NCBI GenBank assembly: GCA_946553095.1
Contig: CAMNRN010000004.1
Location: 1 to 38,889, forward strand
Reading direction: 5' to 3'
Length of the DNA: 38,889 nucleotides
Source: an uncultured Mycoplasmatota bacterium
GTDB lineage: Bacteria > Bacillota_I > Bacilli_A > RF39 > UBA660
The notes beneath the pieces are model-generated. The model was not told where the DNA came from. It ran no database searches and saw only the letters and a program-made list of their open reading frames with translations. This document shows positions 17,390 through 26,086 of this stretch, piece by piece. How positions within the stretch are numbered: the first letter of the stretch is position 1; each line of letters starts with the position of its first letter. Made by a program: the position numbers and the translations under genes.

Positions 17390-18535
17390 ATGAATAAACA
17401 AATAATTGAAAACATGCAAAACAAAAACAAATATTTAAGTAAATTTGCTTGCCAAGATGAAAAAGCGATATATTTTAAACAAAACACCCAAAGTATAAGA
17501 ACTCCTTTTTTTAGAGATATTGATCGTATAATATATACGCTCGCATTTTCTCGGTATAGTGATAAGACTCAAGTATTTACATATAGTGATCACGATCATT
17601 TGAGTAAAAGAATGCAACATGTTCAGTATGTTAGCAAAATTGCTCGAACAATTGGCCGAGCCCTAGGTTTAAATGAAGACTTAATTGAAGCCGCTAGTCT
17701 AGGCCATGATCTTGGTCATCCACCATTTGGTCATGTTGGTGAAAGGATTTTAAACAAAATAAGTCTAGAAAACAATTTAGGCTATTTTAATCATAATATT
17801 CATAGCGTTCGTCTTTTAATGGAGATTGAAAACTATGGTTTAGGTAAAAATATTACTTTACAGACGCTTGATGCCATAATGTGTCACAATGGTGAATTTG
17901 CTTTAGGAAAATATAGTCCTAAAAAGAAAACTAAAGAAGAATTTTTCGAGGAATATGAATCATCATATAAAGATAATACATTATTAAAAAAGTTATATCC
18001 TATGACTTTAGAAGGCTGTGTAGTTCGTATTAGTGACTTAATTGCTTACTTAGGAAGAGATATTGAAGATGCTATTCGTCTAAATTTAATTTCCATCGAC
18101 GACATTCCCACAAATATTGTCCAAGTTTTAGGCAAGCAAAACAAGGATATAATCAATACTATTACACTAGATATCATAACAAATAGTGTTGGCAAGAATT
18201 ATTTAGAGCTAAGCGAAGGTATATATCAAGCTATTAAAGATCTTAAAGATTTCAATTATAAAAATATTTATTATAAAGCTAATACTGAAGAAGAGATCGA
18301 AAAACTAGAAACAATGCTCCGTTACTTATTTAAACAATATTTATCTGATCTAAAAAATAACAACAGTAGTTCCAATATTATAAAATCATATTTGAATAAT
18401 ATGGATGAAGAATATAAAAGAAAGAATTCTTTAGAAAGAATCGTTTTAGATTATATAGCGGGAATGACTGATGATTATTGTTTAAAAGAGTATAATAAAT
18501 ATTTAAATTTAAACCATAATAAAAATGAGGTGTAA
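17390..18535 (+). CDS. dgt: HD-domain deoxynucleoside triphosphate triphosphohydrolase (dGTPase-like)
   Basis: 381 residues from ATG 17390. The protein begins MNKQIIENMQNKNKYLSKFA and then has RTPFFRDIDRIIYTLAFSR, the usual beginning of dGTPase-like proteins. The HD metal site is built from His77 (MQHVQYVSKIART), the GHDLGHPPFGH stretch (His106-Asp107) and a later Asp in RISDLIAYLGRD. The family hydrolyses dNTPs to deoxynucleoside and triphosphate. An ATG at 17315 in frame would add 25 atypical residues, lacks a ribosome site and lies right behind a TATAGT box, so 17390 with AGGTG is preferred; spacing of four bases is short. It ends two bases before the M16 gene. Confidence 0.88.
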   Translation: MNKQIIENMQNKNKYLSKFACQDEKAIYFKQNTQSIRTPFFRDIDRIIYTLAFSRYSDKTQVFTYSDHDHLSKRMQHVQYVSKIARTIGRALGLNEDLIEAASLGHDLGHPPFGHVGERILNKISLENNLGYFNHNIHSVRLLMEIENYGLGKNITLQTLDAIMCHNGEFALGKYSPKKKTKEEFFEEYESSYKDNTLLKKLYPMTLEGCVVRISDLIAYLGRDIEDAIRLNLISIDDIPTNIVQVLGKQNKDIINTITLDIITNSVGKNYLELSEGIYQAIKDLKDFNYKNIYYKANTEEEIEKLETMLRYLFKQYLSDLKNNNSSSNIIKSYLNNMDEEYKRKNSLERIVLDYIAGMTDDYCLKEYNKYLNLNHNKNEV

Positions 18536-18537
18536 TA

Positions 18538-19803
18538 ATGATATACAAAACTTATAAATGTAATTCTTACAATATTCATACAATCAAAACAGATAAATTT
18601 AAAACCTGTCATATGGAAATTATCTTTACTAAAGAAGCCAAGAAAGAGGAACTAGCATCTTATTCTTTTCTTGTTGATTTGATATCTGAAACGTCAAATT
18701 TATATAAAAGTAGAAAAGAAGTAGTAATCCATTTAGAAGAACTCTATAAAACTGTTTTCTATGGATTAACTACTAAACTTGGCAAAATGCTTAGTTCTTC
18801 CTTTATCTTAGATTTTATCGATCCATGTTATATTGATGAACCAGATTACTTAGAAAATGTTTTAAAGTTTCCTTTTGACATGTTGCAAAACCCTCATGTT
18901 ACCAATGATGAATTTGATTTAAAAACTTTTAACATTATCAAAAAAAGAATGGAAAGAGAAATAACTGGACTTTATGAAAATCCCACTAAGATTGCTTTTC
19001 GCGAAGCATTTAATACTTTAGATAAAGAAAGTCCTACATCATTTCCCTTATTAGGAACGCTAGAAGACTTAGAAAAAATAACCCCGTCATCGTTATACAA
19101 AATATATCTTAGTTTAATGAAAGACAACTTATGTGATATATTTATCATCGGAAATTTAGATATGGATGAAGTAGTTACACAGATTAAGAAGAATTTTCAA
19201 AATCGCATCATCAGTAATCAAAAAAGAGAATTATATGTCGAAAATGCAAGCCGTAAAAAAGAGTTGATGCAAGAGAACAAAGCAAATTTTATTCAAGCAA
19301 ACTTAGTTCTTCTTTTCAATACTGAAAATTTAACTAAAAAAGAAAAAGATATTGTATTTCACGTTTATAATTACATTTTAGGTAGTGGGGGACTTACAAG
19401 TAAACTTTATCAAAGCATTCGTGAAGAAAACTCTCTTTGCTATGGGATTTCTAGTATGTATTTAAAGTATGATAGTTTATTAGCAATTCACGTTTCTCTT
19501 GATAATGAAAATATAAAGAAAGCTATTAGCCTAATTAAAAACTGTCTTAAAAAGATGGCAAAAGGTGATATGACTGAAACGGAAATAGAAGACGCCAAAA
19601 GAAATATCAGTCTATCTCTCGATTTAAGTCTAGATAATGAAGTAGCAATATTAAATAATCATGTCTTTAATATCTTTGATGATCTCCCACCTCTTGAAGA
19701 CCGTAAGAAACAAATCAATGAAGTAACTAAAAAAGAAATAGTTGAAGTCGCTAAAAAGGTAAAAATTAATACCATTTATGTTTTAAAAGGAGGCAAGGGA
19801 TAG
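18538..19803 (+). CDS. ymfF: M16-family peptidase-like protein, inactive partner (YmfF-like)
   Basis: 421 residues with M16 (insulinase/processing-peptidase) architecture but no HxxEH zinc motif; the place where it would be (about residue 35-45) reads EELASYSFLVDLISE. A glycine-rich SGGLTSKLYQSIREENSLCYG segment typical of the M16 C-terminal half is present. Such inactive subunits pair with an active one. In B. subtilis ymfF and ymfH are adjacent, and relatives have been linked to EF-P 5-aminopentanol modification; that is family knowledge. GAGGTG precedes the ATG. The next gene overlaps it by one base (TAGTG), implying coupled translation. Confidence 0.88.
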   Translation: MIYKTYKCNSYNIHTIKTDKFKTCHMEIIFTKEAKKEELASYSFLVDLISETSNLYKSRKEVVIHLEELYKTVFYGLTTKLGKMLSSSFILDFIDPCYIDEPDYLENVLKFPFDMLQNPHVTNDEFDLKTFNIIKKRMEREITGLYENPTKIAFREAFNTLDKESPTSFPLLGTLEDLEKITPSSLYKIYLSLMKDNLCDIFIIGNLDMDEVVTQIKKNFQNRIISNQKRELYVENASRKKELMQENKANFIQANLVLLFNTENLTKKEKDIVFHVYNYILGSGGLTSKLYQSIREENSLCYGISSMYLKYDSLLAIHVSLDNENIKKAISLIKNCLKKMAKGDMTETEIEDAKRNISLSLDLSLDNEVAILNNHVFNIFDDLPPLEDRKKQINEVTKKEIVEVAKKVKINTIYVLKGGKG

Positions 19804-21092
19804 TGAAAGAAATAAAATTAAAAAATCTAAATGAAACGATTTATGAGCATATCGACGACAGTGGGCTAAAAACTTACATGTGGGTAAATGAAAAGGTAAA
19901 TAGCTGCTACATGACTTTATCAGTTCGCTATGGATCTATTCACACGGATTTTAAAGTTGGTAATAAAAAATTCAAGGTTCCTAATGGCTTAGCTCATTTT
20001 TTAGAACATATTAAGTTTAACGAGAGTGATGATTATACAGCTCATGATTTTTACTATAAATCGGGAGGAGATGCTAATGCCTTTACGACATTTGATTTTA
20101 CTAGTTATTTAATATTTTCCACAGAAAACCTAGCAGATAACCTTCGTCATCTTTTAGACTTTGTCTATAATCCATTTTTCACTAAAAAGCTAATTAATAA
20201 AGAAAAAGGTATAATAACGGAGGAAGCTAATATGGGAAGTGATGACTCTCACTCCTTAAGTTATTATCTATTACTTCAAAACATGTTTCATGAACTAAAC
20301 TACCGTAATTTTATCACAGGAACACCCGAGGACATAAAAGAAATATCTCTAGATCATATTGTAAATGTATATAATAATTTTTATCATCCAGAAAACATGT
20401 TTTTATGTATCACAGGAAATTTTAATCCTTATGATATGGCCAAGACAATCAGTGAAACTATGAGTTCCAAAGAATTTTCTTTATATGTTAAACCTGTTAT
20501 CCAAAAGGGAAAAGAACCAAAAGAAGTCGTAAAAGAAATAGAAACTATCCAAATGAATGTTACTAGTCCAAAAGTAAAATATGGTCTTAAAATACCTCGT
20601 AGCAAATTTAAAAATATTGATGATTTTTCTCTAAGAGCTTTACTTCCCGTATTATTAAATGCTAACTTTGGAAATACCAGTGATTTTAAAGAAGAATTAA
20701 CAAGCAAAGGTTTAATTACAAGTCTATATCCATCAGCAGGTATTTATGATGAATTTGTTGTTATTATGATCACCGCTGATACCAATTATGTTGATGAAGT
20801 AATAAGTCGCATCGAAAATCAAATCGCAAATTTAAAAGTCGACAAAAAAGAAATAATGCGTAAAATCAAAGCAAATGTTGCCACCTTAATTCTAGATTTT
20901 GATGATATTGAAAAAGTAAATTCATTAATACAAGATGATCTTATAAATTATCATAAAATCATTGATGATGCCCTAGAGCGTTATAAATCATTATCGATTG
21001 AAAGTTTTAAAGATGTAGCCAGTGCCATAGGCCTTCAGAATAAATCGATTTTAATAATCAATCCTGAAAAAGAAGATGAAAAAAAGAATTAA
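19803..21092 (+). CDS. ymfH: M16-family zinc metallopeptidase, active partner (YmfH-like)
   Basis: 429 residues, GTG start overlapping the TAG of the previous gene. It carries the inverted zinc motif HFLEH (His65, Glu68, His69) and the distal glutamate region KGIITEEANMGSDD. That completes an M16 active site, in contrast to its upstream neighbour. The two probably form a heterodimer. AAGGAGG lies eight bases before the GTG, inside the end of the upstream gene. It is the last gene of the plus-strand run; a 14-bp perfect hairpin shared with the convergent rpsD follows immediately. Confidence 0.92.
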   Translation: MKEIKLKNLNETIYEHIDDSGLKTYMWVNEKVNSCYMTLSVRYGSIHTDFKVGNKKFKVPNGLAHFLEHIKFNESDDYTAHDFYYKSGGDANAFTTFDFTSYLIFSTENLADNLRHLLDFVYNPFFTKKLINKEKGIITEEANMGSDDSHSLSYYLLLQNMFHELNYRNFITGTPEDIKEISLDHIVNVYNNFYHPENMFLCITGNFNPYDMAKTISETMSSKEFSLYVKPVIQKGKEPKEVVKEIETIQMNVTSPKVKYGLKIPRSKFKNIDDFSLRALLPVLLNANFGNTSDFKEELTSKGLITSLYPSAGIYDEFVVIMITADTNYVDEVISRIENQIANLKVDKKEIMRKIKANVATLILDFDDIEKVNSLIQDDLINYHKIIDDALERYKSLSIESFKDVASAIGLQNKSILIINPEKEDEKKN

Positions 21093-21117
21093 TCCTCGAA
21101 AGAATTAATTCTTTTTT
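21080..21117. terminator. Bidirectional terminator between ymfH and rpsD
   Basis: A perfect 14-bp stem, 21080-21093 with 21104-21117, around a 10-nt loop. It has A6 on one side and T6 on the other, so it works in both directions for the convergent genes. Confidence 0.92.
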
Positions 21118-21123
21118 ATTATG

Positions 21124-21726
21124 CTATCTGTTATAGAATTCAACTATTAATTGTTCATTAATTTCTGCATTTAATTCACTACGATCAGGAATACGTACAT
21201 ATTTTCCTGTTAACTTTTTCTTATCCATCTCTACAAAAGCTGGTACAGAAGTATTAGCTTCTAATGCATCAACAATTGCAGGGTGATTCATTGAAGTTTC
21301 TTTGACAGAAATTATATCTCCAGGTTTAGTTGTGTAAGATGGAATATTTACCTTTTTACCATTAACTAAAATATGTCCGTGATTAACAATTTGTCTAGCA
21401 CTTCTTCTTGTTCTAGCCATTCCTAGACGATAAACCATATTATCAAGTCTAGATTCTAATAATACAAGTAAATTTTCCCCAGCAATACCTTTCATATGAC
21501 TAGCTTTATCGAAAGTCTTATGGAATTGCTTTTCATTAAGTCCATACATTATTCTAACTTTTTGTTTTTCTTGTAACTGAATACCATATTCACTTAATTT
21601 TTTTCTTCTGTCTTGACCATGAGCTCCAGGAGCATAAGGTTTCTTTGCTAAATCTTTGCCATTTTCTAAAGTTGAAAAGCCAAGTCTTCTAGATTTCTTA
21701 TAACTAGGACCAGTATATCTTGCCAT
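21124..21726 (-). CDS. rpsD: 30S ribosomal protein S4
   Basis: 200 residues beginning [18 protein letters not shown], the exact usual S4 start, with AAGGAG upstream. A start ten codons earlier in frame is rejected. The S4 RNA-binding domain spans about residues 88-150 ([20 protein letters not shown], then [15 protein letters not shown]). S4 nucleates 16S rRNA assembly and in many bacteria represses its own mRNA. There is one copy of the Cys-free form, without N-terminal zinc Cys. It has its own promoter and a leader of about 150 nt that can form a pseudoknot. It is transcribed towards ymfH. Confidence 0.98.
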   Translation of the reverse strand: MARYTGPSYKKSRRLGFSTLENGKDLAKKPYAPGAHGQDRRKKLSEYGIQLQEKQKVRIMYGLNEKQFHKTFDKASHMKGIAGENLLVLLESRLDNMVYRLGMARTRRSARQIVNHGHILVNGKKVNIPSYTTKPGDIISVKETSMNHPAIVDALEANTSVPAFVEMDKKKLTGKYVRIPDRSELNAEINEQLIVEFYNR

Positions 21727-21768
21727 ATTTTTTTCTCCTTTCTTATTAATTTGCATAACTATTTATTT

Positions 21769-21868
21769 GTTGTTTATTAGTTGTAGGGAGTTTGAATAAT
21801 TTCTCTAGGGCAGTCCTAAATACTTTATTGTTAATCAAACACATTACAAAAACAAACAACACTGCCTA
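21769..21868 (-). promoter_or_regulatory. rpsD leader pseudoknot, probable S4 autoregulatory element
   Basis: In the minus-strand RNA, TAGGCAGT (complement of 21861-21868) pairs with ACTGCCCTA (complement of 21806-21814) with one bulged C. The loop bases directly after the first arm, GTTGTTT (complement of 21854-21860), pair with AAACAAC (complement of 21769-21775), which lies past the first helix. The crossing pairs make an H-type pseudoknot ending about 43 nt before the start codon, as expected of S4-binding leaders in Firmicutes. S4 binding is inferred. Confidence 0.65.
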
Positions 21869-21884
21869 AATAACTTGCAAAATT

Positions 21885-21914
21885 ATTATATAATAAATAA
21901 TACGAAAAAAGCAA
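21885..21914 (-). promoter_or_regulatory. Sigma-A promoter of rpsD
   Basis: Minus strand: TTGCTT (complement of 21909-21914), 18-bp spacer, TATAAT (complement of 21885-21890). It lies just after the stop of the upstream unknown gene. Confidence 0.6.
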
Positions 21915-21919
21915 GCATT

Positions 21920-22681
21920 TTAAGCCTTTTTTCTTTCTAAAGAATGCTTTTGTTGTCGATATTCGCTTCCAAATATCAAAGCAATTTGTAATGCTTCCTC
22001 TTTTGTTAAAGTTGCCATACAATCTTTTGTTATTTTTAGATAATTTTCATAAATTAACTTTTTTAAAAAATCTTCTAAATAAGGAAAAGAATTAAATTGC
22101 ATTTTCCAATCTATTTTATAAGGTTCTAAATCGGATTTAAAACAAAAATCTTTAACTAAATATTTAATCGGACAAAAAGTTTCATCACGACCTATATAAA
22201 TATATTCTTTTGGCAATTTTCTATTTTGTATTTCTGGCATCAAGTAAACATAAGATTCCCTTAAATCTCCCATGAAAGTAACTAACAAATCTTTAGCTGG
22301 GGTAATAATTATTCCTTCGAATAAAAAGAATGGTACACCTTCAATCAATTCTAGCAATTCTGCTAGTATTTCACATAAGTCCATATAAGAAAATTTAAAA
22401 AACGAACAATCCAAGATTGGATTAGAATAATCACTTCCAGTTCTAATAAGCCCATTGTATTCCAAAGTAAGATGTTCCTTTAAAAAAGGAATTTTCCATA
22501 AATCTGGTCCTAAAATTTTCTCTAAATTTTTGAGGTTTTCACTTTCTTCATTTAAATCACAATTAGCATTAATTAAAGCATTCCTTATCGACCTATCACT
22601 AGTTGCCATCGAACAAAGATCTGCAATTTTAACATCAGGTGTATCATGTAAATTATTTAAAGAATTTATAAATGGAGTCAT
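21920..22681 (-). CDS. Conserved-looking hypothetical protein downstream of glmS
   Basis: 253 residues, soluble, no signal or membrane helix. I do not recognise a family. The N-terminal half contains ADLCSMATSDRSIRNALINANCDL, helical and polar; the middle alternates hydrophobic and acidic residues (LCEILAELLELIEGVPFFLFEG, split by Gly-Val-Pro); the end is basic (QQKHSLERKKA). It follows glmS by 36 nt with AAAGG before the ATG and has no promoter of its own, so it is probably co-transcribed with glmS. A weak hairpin (AAAAAAG with CTTTTTT) overlaps its end and may terminate the transcript. Confidence 0.75.
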   Translation of the reverse strand: MTPFINSLNNLHDTPDVKIADLCSMATSDRSIRNALINANCDLNEESENLKNLEKILGPDLWKIPFLKEHLTLEYNGLIRTGSDYSNPILDCSFFKFSYMDLCEILAELLELIEGVPFFLFEGIIITPAKDLLVTFMGDLRESYVYLMPEIQNRKLPKEYIYIGRDETFCPIKYLVKDFCFKSDLEPYKIDWKMQFNSFPYLEDFLKKLIYENYLKITKDCMATLTKEEALQIALIFGSEYRQQKHSLERKKA

Positions 22682-22717
22682 AACATAACCTTTCTAAAAG
22701 CAATTATTTTTGCCTTT

Positions 22718-24520
22718 TTATTCGACTGTTACAGATTTAGCCAAATTACGTGGTTTATCAATATCACAATCTTTATTTTTAGCTACTTTATATGATATTA
22801 ATTGTAAAGGAATAATCACAAGAATACTTTGTAAAATAGGGTGAACTCTAGGAATCAAAATAATTTCATCATAAAATTTTTCTTTAGGCATTTCTGTTGT
22901 AACATAGATAACTTTTGCCCCCCGAGCTTTAACTTCTTTAATATTACTAATTGTTTTTTCACGTAATTCATCTTTAGTTGAAAGGGCAATCACTGGCGTA
23001 TCTTCTTCAATCAAAGAGATAGTTCCATGTTTTAATTCTCCTGCTTGGTAAGCAACACTATTAATATAGGAAATTTCTTTCAACTTTAAAGATCCTTCCA
23101 TCGAAAGGGCATAATCGATATCTCTTCCAATAAAGAAAATATTTTGATGTTGAAAAACTTTATCCCCAATCATAAAATATTCTTGATTATCAACTATTTG
23201 TCTGATCAAGTTTGGCATTTTTTTAATATCTTCATAAATTTTATTTATTTGTTCATCTTTTAATAGTTTTCTTTGATAAGCAAAATAAATAGTAAGTAAA
23301 CTAAATATTGCCAGTTGAGCTAAATAGGCCTTTGTCGTTGCAACTGCAATCTCAATCCCGGCTTTAATATATATAACATGATCTGCTTCGCGCGCGATAC
23401 TACTACCGACAACATTCACGATTGCAAGTGTAGTAATTCCATCAGTTTTAGCTTTTCTTAAAGCTGCCAAAGTATCAGCAGTTTCGCCTGATTGTGACAC
23501 CAAGATAACTAAAGTATTATTATCATAAAAAGATTGTTTATATCTATATTCACTAGCAACTTCAACATTTACAGGCATAACAGCATATTCTTCAATTAAA
23601 CTTTTAGCAACAAGTCCAGTATGATATGCTGATCCACAAGCCACGATATCAATTTTCTTAAAATTACTTAAATCGGGAAAATTTTGTTTAAGAGAATCGA
23701 TTGATCCATCAAAATAAGAATGAATAGTTTCATAAAATACATTATCTTGTTCATGTATTTCTTTTAGCATAAAGTGTTCAAAACCTTGTTTCTGACCCGC
23801 TTCCATATTTCCTTCAAAAGTTAACAATTCTTTTTTTAATACTTCATTGTACTGATTATAAATCGTAACACTCTCATTTTTCAAAACCGCTATATCTAAA
23901 TCATCTAAAAGATAATACTTATTTGTAAATTCCAAAATTGCTGGAACATCTGAGGCAATAAAATTTCCTTCTTCGCCAGAAGCTACAATAAGTGGGCTCG
24001 AAAGCCTTGTAGCATAAAGGGTATCTTCATTATCATGAAATAAAATCCCAAGAGCAAAAGAACCTCGAATCATTTTACAAGACTTTTGAATTGTTTTCAA
24101 AACATCTTTTTCTTCTTTATAAACAAAATCGAGTAGGGCAGCCATAACCTCTGTATCCGTCTCTGATAAAAAAACATATCCGTTTTTCAATAAATCTTGT
24201 TTTAATTCAATATAATTTTCTATAATCCCATTGTGAACAATCGTAAATTTTCCTTGGGTATGAGGATGAGCATTAATTTTATTTGCCTCCCCATGTGTAG
24301 CCCATCTAGTATGTCCAATTCCTAAATGGCTTTCTGCCTCTAAATCAATTCTTTTTTTTAGATTCTCAATTCTTCCTTGTTCTTTAAAAGTATCTACTTT
24401 TCCTTTGTTAAAAATAGCAATTCCTGCTGAATCATACCCCCGATATTCAAGTGCTTCTAAACCATGAATAATTTTTGAAACACATTTGTCTTTGCCGACA
24501 TAACCGACAATTCCACACAT
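22718..24520 (-). CDS. glmS: Glutamine--fructose-6-phosphate aminotransferase (isomerizing)
   Basis: 600 residues. It makes glucosamine-6-phosphate from fructose-6-phosphate and glutamine, the first step to UDP-GlcNAc for peptidoglycan. The start is fixed by MCGIVGYVG: Cys2 is the nucleophile exposed after Met removal, so the in-frame ATG five codons upstream is wrong; GGAGG lies eight bases before the chosen ATG. The N-terminal Ntn glutaminase domain contains GHTRWATHG and HNGIIENY; the two SIS isomerase domains contain CGSAYHTG, SQSGETADT and the second ELKHGTISLI region; the end is KSVTVE, as usual. The message carries a glmS ribozyme, so glucosamine-6-phosphate should shut it down. Confidence 0.99.
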   Translation of the reverse strand: MCGIVGYVGKDKCVSKIIHGLEALEYRGYDSAGIAIFNKGKVDTFKEQGRIENLKKRIDLEAESHLGIGHTRWATHGEANKINAHPHTQGKFTIVHNGIIENYIELKQDLLKNGYVFLSETDTEVMAALLDFVYKEEKDVLKTIQKSCKMIRGSFALGILFHDNEDTLYATRLSSPLIVASGEEGNFIASDVPAILEFTNKYYLLDDLDIAVLKNESVTIYNQYNEVLKKELLTFEGNMEAGQKQGFEHFMLKEIHEQDNVFYETIHSYFDGSIDSLKQNFPDLSNFKKIDIVACGSAYHTGLVAKSLIEEYAVMPVNVEVASEYRYKQSFYDNNTLVILVSQSGETADTLAALRKAKTDGITTLAIVNVVGSSIAREADHVIYIKAGIEIAVATTKAYLAQLAIFSLLTIYFAYQRKLLKDEQINKIYEDIKKMPNLIRQIVDNQEYFMIGDKVFQHQNIFFIGRDIDYALSMEGSLKLKEISYINSVAYQAGELKHGTISLIEEDTPVIALSTKDELREKTISNIKEVKARGAKVIYVTTEMPKEKFYDEIILIPRVHPILQSILVIIPLQLISYKVAKNKDCDIDKPRNLAKSVTVE

Positions 24521-24546
24521 AATAAATTCCTCCATACAAAAATATT

Positions 24547-24682
24547 GTATGTGACTTACTTTTTGTTACAATCTTGATTTTGTTTTTTGTAAGCAAATCT
24601 AACGACTATACTAATCCCGTAATAACATCCGCCGAATATATTCGATAGTTATTATCCTCGTCAACCCTAAGGTTCTGGCGCT
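24547..24682 (-). promoter_or_regulatory. glmS ribozyme-riboswitch
   Basis: The minus-strand leader contains the conserved core in order: AGCGCCAGAACC with cleavage before the first G (complement of 24681), then GGTTGACGAGGAT, then ATCGAA and TTCGGCGGATG, then ACGGGA, and finally AAGTAAGTCACAT. The spacing matches known glmS ribozymes. Glucosamine-6-phosphate acts as the cofactor for self-cleavage, which leads to loss of the glmS message. The 3' boundary is approximate. Confidence 0.93.
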
Positions 24683-24725
24683 AACAATAATAATTTATCC
24701 TCCAATTTTCTTACTGTTTACTTTC

Positions 24726-24755
24726 ATTATATTACAATCGTCTTTAAATTGTCAA
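24726..24755 (-). promoter_or_regulatory. Sigma-A promoter of glmS
   Basis: Minus strand: TTGACA (complement of 24750-24755), 18-bp spacer, TATAAT (complement of 24726-24731). The start near 24719 lies about 38 nt before the ribozyme cleavage site. Confidence 0.85.
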
Positions 24756-24766
24756 AATAAATTTTT

Positions 24767-24795
24767 TTGACAATAAAAATACTTAATTGTATAAT
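24767..24795 (+). promoter_or_regulatory. Sigma-A promoter of the envelope cluster
   Basis: TTGACA (24767-24772), 17-bp spacer, TATAAT (24790-24795): a perfect consensus. It is back to back with the glmS promoter; the two -35 boxes are 11 bp apart. Confidence 0.9.
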
Positions 24796-24815
24796 CATGA
24801 TAGGAGTTGATAAAT

Positions 24816-25379
24816 ATGGCTAAGAAAAAAGAAATCATTGAAGCCAAAGTAAAAGATGAAAAAGAAGAAAAAGTAGAACCAGAGCCCCGCGAAAATAATC
24901 ATATTTCTATGACAAATACCATCATTATGGGTGTAATAGGTATAATCCTTCTCCTTCTTCCAAGAGGAGCAAATTCCATAATTGGCTATATCGTAGGTGG
25001 TGCATTAATTCTCGTTGGATCATTATCTATTATAAAATATTTTCAAGAAGATAATCCTAGTAAAACAAATTTAATAAGTGGTCTTCTTTATGCTATTTTA
25101 GGATTAATCATTATCTTAAATCCTTTATCTATTATGAAACTAATTACCATTATTTTAGGAGTATATTTAATCGTAAATGGTAGTTTAAAACTCCATGGAG
25201 CCTACTTAATAAAAGATATTGAACCTAAAAAATGGAAGAGTCTATTAATCGCCGGAGTTATAATTGATATTCTTGGAATCTTTTTAATCATTGATCCATT
25301 TTCAGGTTTATTCATAACTCAATTAGCTGGAGCTTTCCTAATCATCGTGGCTATTTTCGACTTTATAAATAAAAAATAA
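24816..25379 (+). CDS. HdeD-like (DUF308) multi-pass membrane protein
   Basis: 187 residues from ATG 24816, with AGGAG nine bases upstream; a TTG at 24807 adjoining that site is rejected. A charged, Lys/Glu-rich N-terminus (about 32 residues) is followed by six hydrophobic segments arranged as repeated GxxLIxxG pairs, such as GVIGIILLLLPRGANSIIGY and GLIIILNPLSIMKLITIILG. This is the repeated pattern of HdeD/DUF308 proteins, in which a Pro ends the helix. HdeD acts in acid resistance in E. coli; here the role is unknown. It heads a five-kilobase run of envelope genes, and its stop overlaps the next start (TAATG). Confidence 0.85.
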   Translation: MAKKKEIIEAKVKDEKEEKVEPEPRENNHISMTNTIIMGVIGIILLLLPRGANSIIGYIVGGALILVGSLSIIKYFQEDNPSKTNLISGLLYAILGLIIILNPLSIMKLITIILGVYLIVNGSLKLHGAYLIKDIEPKKWKSLLIAGVIIDILGIFLIIDPFSGLFITQLAGAFLIIVAIFDFINKK

Positions 25380-26086
25380 TGAAGAAATATAATAAAAATA
25401 AATTTATTGCCTTAGTATTTTTATTACTATGTGTAGGCATCTATTATATAAGTGAAAAAGATTCGTTCTCATATGAAACAAGCCCTTCAATTTCGATCGA
25501 AGACATCCCACCATATGAAGGAAAAAATTCTATTATTATAAATGATAACGAGCCGAATTTCTCAGAAGAATTATTTACGAGTACATCTTTTGAAAATTAT
25601 AGTGAATTAGACAAATTAAATCGCTGTGGAGTGGCCTTAGCTAATCTTGGCATAGATTTAATGCCGACAGAAGAAAGATCTTCCATTGGGATGATTAAAC
25701 CCAGTGGATGGCATACAATTAAGTACGAATTTATCAGTGGCAAATACTTATATAACCGGTGCCATTTAATTGGATATCAATTAACTGGCGAAAATGCTAA
25801 TGAAAAAAATCTAATTACTTGTACGAGACAAATGAATAGTATTGAAATGTTGAAATGGGAAAATAAAGTAGCAAATTATATTAAGGAAACAAAAAATCAT
25901 GTTTTATATCGTGTCACCCCTCATTTTGAAGGCGAAAATCTCTTAGCCAGTGGCGTTATAATTGAAGCTATGTCAGTTGAAGATCGAGGTAAAGGAATTA
26001 AGTTTAATGTATATATTTACAATGTTCAAGAAAATATTGAAATAGATTATCTAACTGGAGAAAGTAGAGAAATAGCAAATGAATAA
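25379..26086 (+). CDS. Exported DNA/RNA non-specific endonuclease (EndA-like)
   Basis: 235 residues with an N-terminal membrane anchor or signal (about residues 8-24) and an external nuclease domain. The beta-beta-alpha-metal motif reads YNRCHLIGYQLTGENANEKN (residues 125-144). The family's DRGH is replaced by NRCH, with His129 as the expected general base and Asn at 139 and 142 for the metal, the variant seen in streptococcal-type DNA-entry and secreted nucleases. LITCTRQMN follows as expected. It may degrade external DNA for nutrition or serve uptake; no competence genes are seen here. It overlaps the first gene by one base and the lipoprotein gene by eight. Confidence 0.9.
   Translation: MKKYNKNKFIALVFLLLCVGIYYISEKDSFSYETSPSISIEDIPPYEGKNSIIINDNEPNFSEELFTSTSFENYSELDKLNRCGVALANLGIDLMPTEERSSIGMIKPSGWHTIKYEFISGKYLYNRCHLIGYQLTGENANEKNLITCTRQMNSIEMLKWENKVANYIKETKNHVLYRVTPHFEGENLLASGVIIEAMSVEDRGKGIKFNVYIYNVQENIEIDYLTGESREIANE

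Noticed and set aside
24521-24535. Five-residue extension of GlmS
   Set aside because: The glutaminase needs Cys directly after the initiator Met, so translation must start at MCGIV.
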